A stretch of 6,051 bases of DNA from Pseudomonadota bacterium (lineage in GTDB: Bacteria > Pseudomonadota > Alphaproteobacteria > Acetobacterales > Acetobacteraceae), in NCBI GenBank assembly GCA_021826565.1, contig JAKAZJ010000139.1:1-6051 (forward strand), read 5' to 3'. How positions within the stretch are numbered: the stretch's first letter is position 1; each line of letters begins with the position of its first letter. Both the position numbers and the translations under genes were made by a program. The notes beneath the pieces are model-generated. The model was not told the origin of the DNA, did not search any database, and saw only the letters and a list, made by a program, of their open reading frames with translations. Shown in pieces: positions 1-4,909 of this stretch.

Positions 1-239
1 AGGTATAGCAGGACCGCGCCGGATTCGAACACGCTGACCGGCATCGCCCCCGGCCCGTCGGGATCGACGATCGCGGGGATGCGATTGTTCGGGCTGATCT
101 TCAGGAAATCGGGGTTGAACTGCTCGTTCTTGCTGATATTCACGGGATGCACCGTGTAAGGCAGCCCCATCTCCTCCAACGCGACGCTGATCTTGCGCCC
201 GTTCGGGGTGTTCCAGGTCCATAATTCGATTGCGGGCAT
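1..239 (-). CDS. glutathione S-transferase, YfcG/YghU-like, N-terminal part (cut by window edge)
   Basis: The gene starts at 239 and runs leftwards off the window, leaving 79 complete codons. This is the thioredoxin-like N-terminal domain of a glutathione S-transferase. It begins [16 protein letters not shown]; the T-P-N-G stretch (residues 11-14), SPNN-x-IPAIVD with the cis-proline at about 55, and FESGAVLLY with the glutathione-binding E72-S73 are typical of the bacterial YfcG/YghU (Nu-class) group. Known members are cytosolic and act as glutathione-dependent disulfide reductases or peroxidases; that activity is inferred from the family only. The start has a strong GGAGGT eight bases upstream. 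The gene lies 65 bases downstream of rpsD on the same strand and could be reached by read-through, but its ribosome binding site lies in one arm of a perfect inverted repeat. The helical C-terminal domain lies outside the window. Confidence 0.9.
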   Translation of the reverse strand, partial: MPAIELWTWNTPNGRKISVALEEMGLPYTVHPVNISKNEQFNPDFLKISPNNRIPAIVDPDGPGAMPVSVFESGAVLLY

Positions 240-242
240 GTG

Positions 243-293
243 ACGCTACCTCCGGTTGCTTGGCGCTTACTGTGCGCGCCCCGGAGGTAGCGT
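243..293 (-). repeat. perfect 13-bp inverted repeat, candidate hairpin that hides the GST ribosome binding site
   Basis: Arms 243-255 (ACGCTACCTCCGG) and 281-293 (CCGGAGGTAGCGT) are exact reverse complements, separated by a 25-base loop. The hairpin fills most of the 65 bases between the rpsD stop and the GST start. In minus-strand RNA the second arm contains the GST Shine-Dalgarno. No run of U follows the stem (the next bases are CACATG), so it is not a standard intrinsic terminator. It may protect the 3' end of the rpsD message or block GST translation on read-through RNA. Pairing is seen directly; the function is inference. Confidence 0.7.
248..253 (-). promoter_or_regulatory. Shine-Dalgarno site of the GST gene, inside a hairpin arm
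   Basis: Read on the minus strand the sequence is GGAGGT, followed by eight bases and the ATG at 239. It is the best Shine-Dalgarno match in the window and fixes the GST start. All of it lies within the 13-bp arm 243-255 of the inverted repeat, so it can pair completely with 281-293 in a transcript coming from rpsD. Confidence 0.75.
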
Positions 294-297
294 TCAA
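269..297 (-). promoter_or_regulatory. weak candidate promoter for the GST gene
   Basis: On the minus strand TTGAAC (297-292) is followed after 17 bases by CACAGT (274-269). Each hexamer matches the sigma70 consensus only partly (4/6 and 3/6), so this is a weak call. If real, transcription would begin near 262, inside the hairpin loop. That RNA would lack the upstream arm and leave the GST Shine-Dalgarno free. Confidence 0.2.
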
Positions 298-304
298 GCG
301 GCGA

Positions 305-919
305 TCAGCGCGAGTAGAACTCGACCACCAGATTCGGTTCCATCTGCACCGGATACGGCACGTCCGACAGTTTCGGCGCGCGCGCGAACCGGCCCTTCAT
401 GGCCCGATGATCGACTTCCAGATATTCCGGCACGTCGCGTTCGGTGCTTTGCGAGGCATCCAGCAGCATGGCCAGTTGCTTCGACTTTTCCTTGACTTCC
501 ACGCTGTCGCTGTCGCGCACCTGGAACGAGGGGATGTTGACCCGCCGGCCATTCACCAGGATATGCCCGTGCGAGACGAACTGCCGCGCGGCAAACGGCG
601 TTACCGCGAATTTCATCCGGTAGATCACCGCGTCCAGCCGCCGTTCCAGCAGCTCGATCAGGTTCTCGGACGTATCGCCCTTGCGCCGGACCGCTTCCTC
701 ATAATATTTGCGGAACTGCTTTTCGCCGATATTGCCGTAATAGCCTTTCAGCTTCTGCTTGGCCATCAGCTGCGTGCCGAAATCGGTCGGCTTTTTGCGC
801 CGCTGGCCATGCTGGCCCGGGCCGTAATCGCGCTTGTTTACCGGCGATTTCGGACGCCCCCACAGGTTCACCCCGAGGCGACGGTTGATCTTGTATTTGC
901 TTTCGGCGCGCTTAGTCAT
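305..919 (-). CDS. rpsD: 30S ribosomal protein S4
   Basis: This 204-residue protein is ribosomal protein S4, a primary 16S rRNA-binding protein that nucleates assembly of the 30S body and forms part of the mRNA entry region. The start is [10 protein letters not shown]. The N-terminal S4 domain (about 1-93) contains [14 protein letters not shown] and [17 protein letters not shown]. The S4 RNA-binding fold follows (about 94-160), with [31 protein letters not shown] and the basic surface. The C-terminus is [10 protein letters not shown]. Length equals the usual size (about 205). The open frame continues further upstream, but only ATG 919 gives the conserved N-terminus, and it has AAGGGG ten bases before it. 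It stands alone, not in an alpha operon with rpsK and rpoA, which is normal for alphaproteobacteria. Confidence 0.97.
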   Translation of the reverse strand: MTKRAESKYKINRRLGVNLWGRPKSPVNKRDYGPGQHGQRRKKPTDFGTQLMAKQKLKGYYGNIGEKQFRKYYEEAVRRKGDTSENLIELLERRLDAVIYRMKFAVTPFAARQFVSHGHILVNGRRVNIPSFQVRDSDSVEVKEKSKQLAMLLDASQSTERDVPEYLEVDHRAMKGRFARAPKLSDVPYPVQMEPNLVVEFYSR

Positions 920-959
920 GGGCGCGATGCCCCTTTCCGTGGCTTTGTTGCACCGGTAG

Positions 960-977
960 GCCGCGCGCAAACGCGGC
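960..977 (-). repeat. small hairpin in the rpsD leader
   Basis: GCCGCG (960-965) and CGCGGC (972-977) are perfect complements around a 6-base loop. It would fold about 40 bases before the rpsD start codon if transcription begins near 1020. Such short GC stems arise easily by chance in this GC-rich DNA, so a role in S4 autoregulation is only a possibility. Confidence 0.3.
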
Positions 978-1025
978 GGGAGCAGGTCCCGAAGACCCGT
1001 CCACGTTCCCGGCCGTAAGCCCGCG

Positions 1026-1054
1026 CATCTACCGGCCCGGCCCGGCGCTGTCAA
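1026..1054 (-). promoter_or_regulatory. candidate sigma70-type promoter of rpsD
   Basis: Minus strand: TTGACA (1054-1049) is a perfect -35 hexamer. After 17 bases comes TAGATG (1031-1026), a modest -10 match. Transcription would begin near 1019, giving a leader of about 100 bases before rpsD. The spacing and perfect -35 favour it; the poor -10 lowers confidence. The -35 lies in the left arm of the inverted repeat at 1050-1078. Confidence 0.45.
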
Positions 1055-1078
1055 ACCCCGGTCGGGTCCGGGTTTGAC
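1050..1078. repeat. 9-bp inverted repeat with outward TTGAC motifs between rpsD and fliF
   Basis: GTCAAACCC (1050-1058) and GGGTTTGAC (1070-1078) are exact reverse complements. Two further G-C pairs (1060-1061 with 1068-1069) are possible past a single bulged C. The repeat therefore shows TTGAC on the minus strand, where it is the likely rpsD -35, and on the plus strand facing fliF. It could be a binding site for a dimeric regulator, or a hairpin. No convincing -10 lies 16-18 bases to the right of the plus-strand copy. Confidence 0.5.
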
Positions 1079-1085
1079 GGCCGGC

Positions 1086-1104
1086 CCCGGCACAAACTGC
1101 CGGG
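1086..1104. promoter_or_regulatory. 7-bp palindrome upstream of fliF, candidate FlbD (ftr-like) site
   Basis: CCCGGCA (1086-1092), five bases CAAAC, then TGCCGGG (1098-1104) form a perfect dyad. In Caulobacter, FlbD binds ftr elements, GC-rich dyads with a CGGC...A-rich...GCCG layout, and one of these in the fliF promoter mediates repression. The similarity in shape and place is seen; identity as an ftr site is inference. FlbD is encoded by the last gene of this same operon. The element sits three bases upstream of the CtrA-like box. Confidence 0.45.
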
Positions 1105-1107
1105 CGA

Positions 1108-1140
1108 TTAACCCCGCGTTCACCGGCCGGCCTCCACAAT
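1108..1140 (+). promoter_or_regulatory. candidate fliF operon promoter with CtrA-like box
   Basis: TTAA (1108-1111), seven bases, then TTCA (1119-1122) match the CtrA consensus TTAA-N7-TTAA at seven of eight positions; the left half reads TTAACC as in the longer consensus. A possible -10, CACAAT, lies at 1135-1140, placing the box over the -35 region as in CtrA-activated promoters. Transcription would start near 1147, about 65 bases before fliF. Caulobacter fliF is a CtrA-dependent class II promoter, which supports the reading. The -10 is only a partial match. Confidence 0.4.
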
Positions 1141-1179
1141 GCCGCCACGCAGCCCCGTTTCGCACCCCGCATCCCCATC

Positions 1180-1215
1180 ATGTCGCCCGACCCACACTCC
1201 GCCGCGCCCCGATGA
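1180..1215 (+). CDS. possible 11-codon upstream ORF coupled to fliF
   Basis: ATG at 1180 opens a short frame, MSPDPHSAAPR, whose TGA stop (1213-1215) overlaps the fliF start as ATGA. This is the usual layout for translational coupling, and fliF itself has no visible Shine-Dalgarno. The small ORF also lacks a clear ribosome binding site, so it may be a chance frame. Confidence 0.2.
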   Translation: MSPDPHSAAPR

Positions 1216-2822
1216 ACCCCTTGCTGGCCGGGTTGAAATCGCTTGGGCCGGCGCGGCTTGGCGCGCTGGCGGCGGTCGGGCTCGCCACACTGGCGCTGCT
1301 CGCCCTGCTGGTGCTCAGCGGCGGCGCGCAGCCGATGTCGCTGCTGTATGGGGATCTCGCGCTGCGCGATTCCGGGCAGATGTCGCAGGCGCTGGACCAC
1401 GCCCATATCCGCTACCGCCTCGCCGCCGGCGGGACCGAGATCCTGGTCCCGCGCGACCAGGTTGCCGCCGCCCGCGTCCTGCTCGCCCGCCAGGGCCTGC
1501 CGTCGGGCGGCACGATCGGCTACGCGATCTTCGATCACGCCGACATGCTGGGCATGACCCCGTTCCAGGAGCGGATCGATGAGACCCGCGCGATGGAAGG
1601 CGAGCTGGCCCGCACCATCCGCGCCATCCAGGGCGTCCGCGCCGCCCGCGTCCACCTGGTCCTGCCACGCCGCGCCCCGTTCGCGCGCACCGCCCGCCCC
1701 GCCCAGGCCAGCGTGCTGTTGACGCTGGACGCCGCCGCCACCGCGGATAACGAGACGGTGCAGGCGATCCTGAACCTGATCGCCGCCGCCGTGCCCGGGT
1801 TGAAGCCGGGAAATATCGCCATCGTCGACTCCCGTGGCGAGGTCCTGGCCCGCGCCGGCGCCCCCACCGGTGCCGCCGGTCGCGCCCGCACCGACCAAGG
1901 CGTCCGCCGCGCCACCGAACTGCGCCTGGCCGGCGCGGTGGAGCGGATGCTGGCACGCAGCCTCGGCGCCGGCCATGTCCGCGCCGAGGCCGCGGTGCGA
2001 ATGGATTTCGACCAGGTCCACGAAACCGCCGAGACCTTCGATCCCAACGGTCAGGTGGCGCTGAGCGAACAGACCTCGTCCTCCCGCCGCCAGTCCACCC
2101 GGCCGACGCCGCCGGTTTCCGTGGCCAACAATCTGCCCAACGCCCCCGGCGGCAACGCCGCCCTGGCGCATAACGATACCACCCGCCACAGCACGACGAA
2201 TTACGAGATCAGCAAGACCGTCCGCACCCTGATCCACGACCAGCCCAGCATCTCGCGGATCAGCTTGGCGGTGATGGTCGATGCCGCCCGGGTGCACACC
2301 CCGGCGGCCCTGGCGCGGATCACGGAACTGGTGAAAACCGCGATCGGCTTCGACCCCAAGCGCGGCGATACCGTGCAGGTGATCGCGATGCCGTTCCGGA
2401 CCAGTGGCGCACCCGCCGCGCCCGCGGCCAGGACGTGGTTCGCCGCCATCCGCCTGGGCAAGGCCGATCTGATGCGTCTGGCGGAAAGCGCGGTGATCGG
2501 GCTGATCGGGTTGCTGGCGCTGCTGCTGGTGGTGCGGCCGATGGTGCTGCGGATCACCAGCCTGCCGCCCACGATCGCGGGAATGCCCGCGCTCGCCTCC
2601 GGCGGCGGCGAGGCGACGCTTGCCGCCTCCGGTGGCATCCCTGCCCTGCCCGCACCCGCCGGCAGTCTGCCGATGCTGGCCGATGAAAGCATGGTCACCG
2701 TCGCGCAGATCGAGGGCCAGCTCCGGGCTTCCTCGATCCGCCGCATCGCCGAGATGGCCGAGCGTCATCCCGACGAAACCCTGTCCATCGTGCGTGGCTG
2801 GATGGCGCACGAGGCCGGATGA
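1212..2822 (+). CDS. fliF: flagellar MS-ring protein FliF
   Basis: FliF (536 aa, normal length) forms the MS ring in the inner membrane, the base on which the switch complex and export gate assemble. A first membrane helix lies at about 18-37. Periplasmic ring-building YscJ/FliF domains follow (about 43-213, with LARQGLPSGGTIGYAIFD and RAARVHLVLP). A third ring domain lies at about 232-397, interrupted by a Ser/Pro/Asn-rich loop (about 278-330) that ends in the conserved TTNYEISKTV. A second membrane helix is at about 424-444. The cytoplasmic C-tail (about 494-536, IEGQLRASSIRRIAEMAERHP) is the FliG-binding segment. The frame is open upstream, but ATG 1212 places the first helix normally; alternatives lack support. 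No Shine-Dalgarno is visible before it (upstream bases are C-rich). First gene of the operon; fliG follows after 15 bases. Confidence 0.96.
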   Translation: MNPLLAGLKSLGPARLGALAAVGLATLALLALLVLSGGAQPMSLLYGDLALRDSGQMSQALDHAHIRYRLAAGGTEILVPRDQVAAARVLLARQGLPSGGTIGYAIFDHADMLGMTPFQERIDETRAMEGELARTIRAIQGVRAARVHLVLPRRAPFARTARPAQASVLLTLDAAATADNETVQAILNLIAAAVPGLKPGNIAIVDSRGEVLARAGAPTGAAGRARTDQGVRRATELRLAGAVERMLARSLGAGHVRAEAAVRMDFDQVHETAETFDPNGQVALSEQTSSSRRQSTRPTPPVSVANNLPNAPGGNAALAHNDTTRHSTTNYEISKTVRTLIHDQPSISRISLAVMVDAARVHTPAALARITELVKTAIGFDPKRGDTVQVIAMPFRTSGAPAAPAARTWFAAIRLGKADLMRLAESAVIGLIGLLALLLVVRPMVLRITSLPPTIAGMPALASGGGEATLAASGGIPALPAPAGSLPMLADESMVTVAQIEGQLRASSIRRIAEMAERHPDETLSIVRGWMAHEAG

Positions 2823-2837
2823 TGGGGGCCGTGGCAC

Positions 2838-3851
2838 ATGCTCAAAGCCGATGACTGGCGGGCGATCAGCGGGGCGCAGAAGGCGGCGATCCTGATGCTG
2901 GCGCTGGGCGAGGAACAGACCGCACGCCTGTTCGCGATGATGCATGAAGACGAGATCAAGGATGTGTCCTCGGCCATGGCCCAGCTTGGTCCCGTGCGCG
3001 CCGAGCTGGTGGAAAAACTCTGCGGCGATTTTACCGAAAGCATGGGCCAGTCGGGCAACCTGGTCGGCAGCTTCGAATCCACCGAACGCCTGTTGCAGAA
3101 ATCCCTGCCGCGCGAACGCGCGTTGCAGATCATGGAGGAGATCCGCGGCCCGGCCGGGCGCACCATGTGGGACAAGCTCGGCAACGTGAACGAAGCCGTG
3201 CTGGCGAACTACCTGAAGAACGAATACCCGCAGACCGTCGCCGTCGTGCTGTCCAAGGTGAAGGCCGAGCACGCCGCCCGCGTGCTGGTGCTGCTGCCGG
3301 AAAGCTTCGCCATGGAAGTGGTGATGCGGATGCTGCGTATGGAAAGCATCCAGAAGGACGTGCTGGACGGGGTCGAACGCACCTTGCGCGCCGAGTTCAT
3401 GTCCAACCTGGCCCGCAGCGCCCGGCGCGACGCGCATGAGCTGATGGCCGACATCTTCAACAACCTCGATCGCCAGTCCGAGACCCGCTTCATCGCCGCG
3501 CTGGAGGAACGCAACCGCGATGCCGCCGAGCGGATCAAGGCGCTGATGTTCACCTTCGACGACCTCCAGCGCCTCGGCGCGCCGGCGGTGCAGGTGCTGC
3601 TGCGCGAGGTGGAGAAGGAGAAACTCCCGCTCGCGCTCAAGGGCGCATCGGAGAAGCTGCGCGGCCTGTTCTTCGGCTGTCTGTCCGAACGCGCCGGCAA
3701 GATGCTGCGCGAGGAGATCGAAGCGCTGGGCCCGGTCAAGCTGCGGCAGGTGGACGAGGCGCAGGCCGCGATCGTCGCCACCGCCAAGGAGCTGGCGGCA
3801 CAGGGCAAGATCGAGATCGGCGAAGGCAAGGACGAGGAGGTCGTTTACTGA
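2838..3851 (+). CDS. fliG: flagellar motor switch protein FliG
   Basis: FliG (337 aa) is the rotor protein that binds FliF on one side and FliM on the other and meets the stator (MotA) to produce torque. Visible parts are the N-terminal FliF-binding domain (about 1-105, [16 protein letters not shown]), the middle domain with the EYPQ motif (129-132, EHPQ in E. coli), and the C-terminal torque domain (about 240-337). The torque residues align with a constant offset of four from E. coli: K268, R285, E292, E293, K301 for K264, R281, D288, D289, R297. All charges are kept, with Glu for Asp and Lys for the last Arg. The start has a G-rich stretch (2824-2828) nine bases upstream and lies 15 bases after fliF. 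The stop is one base before fliH. Confidence 0.97.
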   Translation: MLKADDWRAISGAQKAAILMLALGEEQTARLFAMMHEDEIKDVSSAMAQLGPVRAELVEKLCGDFTESMGQSGNLVGSFESTERLLQKSLPRERALQIMEEIRGPAGRTMWDKLGNVNEAVLANYLKNEYPQTVAVVLSKVKAEHAARVLVLLPESFAMEVVMRMLRMESIQKDVLDGVERTLRAEFMSNLARSARRDAHELMADIFNNLDRQSETRFIAALEERNRDAAERIKALMFTFDDLQRLGAPAVQVLLREVEKEKLPLALKGASEKLRGLFFGCLSERAGKMLREEIEALGPVKLRQVDEAQAAIVATAKELAAQGKIEIGEGKDEEVVY

Positions 3852-3852
3852 C

Positions 3853-4599
3853 ATGGATGGTCTGTTCACGATCTCCCCCGAATTTCTGGGCCGTGCGGCC
3901 GGGAGCGTCGCCGCCGGAGACCGCATCGCCGGAGGGCCGGCCGCAGGCGATCGGGCGGCCGGAATCCTGTTTGCCGAGGATTTCGACGCGCCGCATTCCT
4001 TCACGCCGCACGCTTTCACGCCCCCGGCCAAACCGCGCCCGACCTGCACCGCCGCCGAGCTGGAGGCCGCCCGCGCAACCGCCTATGCCGAGGGCCGCGA
4101 GATCGGCTTCGCCGAGGCCACCACCCAGCACGAAGCCGCTCTGACCGACGCCACCCGGGCGCTCGCCGGCAAGCTGGTCGCCCTGCGCCACGACGCCGCC
4201 GACGCCGCCGAACGCGCCGCAACCGCCCTTGCCCGCCTGTTCCTCGACAGCCTCGCCGCCCTGTTTCCCGCCCTGTGCGCCCAGCATGGCGCCGCCGAGG
4301 CCGCCGCGGTCCTGCGCGCCGTGCTGCCCGGACTTGGGGGCGAACCGGGCCTGCGCCTGTCCGCCAATCCGGCCATCCTGCCCGGACTTGCGGCCGAACT
4401 GGCCCGGCTCGACCCCGCTTTGGCCGCCCGCACCAGCCTGACGCCAAGCGAGATGCTGATCCCGGGTGACGTCATACTCGCCTGGCAGCACGGGACCGCG
4501 ACGCGCGATGCCGCCACGCTGTGGCACGCGCTCGCCGCCGCTTTGGCCCCGAGCGGCCTGATGCTCCCCCCATTGCCGGAGTCCACCGATGCAAGATGA
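3853..4599 (+). CDS. fliH: flagellar assembly protein FliH (FlbE)
   Basis: This 248-residue protein is best read as FliH, called FlbE in Caulobacter. It binds and restrains the export ATPase FliI and links it to FliN in the C ring. Sequence identity is weak across this family, so the call rests partly on place between fliG and fliN. Supporting features are a Pro/Ala-rich N-terminus (about 15-63, including AAGDRIAG and AAGDRAAG), a long Ala-rich helix containing the G-spaced segment AYAEGREIGFAEA (77-89), and a C-terminal domain ending in WQHGTATRDAATLWHALAAAL (211-231). That W-x-x-G-x-x-x-R-D pattern is common in alphaproteobacterial FliH. GAGGAGGT in the end of fliG (3834-3841) precedes the ATG by 11 bases. 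No fliI is in the window. Confidence 0.82.
   Translation: MDGLFTISPEFLGRAAGSVAAGDRIAGGPAAGDRAAGILFAEDFDAPHSFTPHAFTPPAKPRPTCTAAELEAARATAYAEGREIGFAEATTQHEAALTDATRALAGKLVALRHDAADAAERAATALARLFLDSLAALFPALCAQHGAAEAAAVLRAVLPGLGGEPGLRLSANPAILPGLAAELARLDPALAARTSLTPSEMLIPGDVILAWQHGTATRDAATLWHALAAALAPSGLMLPPLPESTDAR
4324..4399 (+). repeat. in-frame direct repeat inside fliH
   Basis: The 22 bases 4324-4345 and 4378-4399 agree at 20 positions (both begin CTGCCCGGACTTG). They are 54 bases, exactly 18 codons, apart and encode LPGLGGEP and LPGLAAEL. It looks like a small internal duplication or shared codon use in a Leu/Gly/Ala-rich stretch; no mobile element is involved. Confidence 0.5.
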
Positions 4600-4909
4600 C
4601 ATGGAACTGGCCGAACTCCCCGACCCCGCGCCGGCCGACAGCGCCGCCCCGCGCGGCGCGAGCGAGCTTGAGGCGGTGTACGACATCCCTGTCACGGTCA
4701 GCGCGGTGCTCGGCAAGGCGACCATGCAGGTCAGCCAGTTGCTGAAACTGGGCCGCGGCGCGGTGGTCGAACTCGACCGCAAGCTGGGCGAGGCGATCGA
4801 CATCTATGTCAACAACCGCCTGGTCGCGCGCGGTGAGGTGGTGATGGTCGATGACAGCCGCCTCGGCGTCACCATGACCGAGATCGTGAAAGCGGACCGG
4901 AGCGGATAG
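4589..4909 (+). CDS. fliN: flagellar motor switch protein FliN
   Basis: FliN (106 aa) forms the lower C ring together with FliM and is a docking point for FliH-FliI export complexes. After a disordered acidic/Pro/Ala N-terminus (about 1-28), the SpoA (surface presentation of antigens) domain covers about 31-101: YDIPVTVSAVLGKATM, LLKLGRGAVVELDRKLGEAIDIYVNNRLVARGE split over two strands, and LGVTMTEIV. Start choice: ATG 4589 has GGAG seven bases upstream (4578-4581) and overlaps the end of fliH by 11 bases; ATG 4601, four codons later, is possible but less well supported. The stop TAG touches the flbD ATG directly. Overlap and abutment point to translational coupling with fliH and flbD. Confidence 0.95.
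   Translation: MQDDMELAELPDPAPADSAAPRGASELEAVYDIPVTVSAVLGKATMQVSQLLKLGRGAVVELDRKLGEAIDIYVNNRLVARGEVVMVDDSRLGVTMTEIVKADRSG

Noticed and set aside
243..293. Intrinsic terminator for rpsD
   Set aside because: The stem is strong but no U-rich run follows on the minus strand, so a standard intrinsic terminator is not supported.
230..1018. A 262-codon plus-strand frame opposite rpsD
   Set aside because: It mirrors rpsD, whose protein is unmistakable; no start signal or domain of its own.
1088..1101. Possible sigma54 promoter (GGCAC...TGC) before fliF
   Set aside because: The GG-to-GC distance is one base shorter than the strict spacing required, and the bases form the arms of a perfect palindrome. 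A regulator site explains them better.
1074..1211. N-terminal extension of FliF by 46 codons
   Set aside because: It would begin at TTG inside the inverted repeat and run through the promoter elements; the added residues are Pro/Arg/His-rich and unlike FliF, and ATG 1212 places the first membrane helix normally.
3898..3965. Short GCCGG-rich repeats at the start of fliH as a REP-like element
   Set aside because: They are in frame, encode AAGDR-type repeats in a low-complexity linker, and show no defined arms or copies elsewhere in the window.
1029..4049. A 1006-codon open frame on the minus strand opposite fliF and fliG
   Set aside because: It is rich in Gly, Gln, His and Arg with no recognisable domain and lies opposite two clear, conserved genes. 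Long antisense frames are expected in GC-rich coding DNA.
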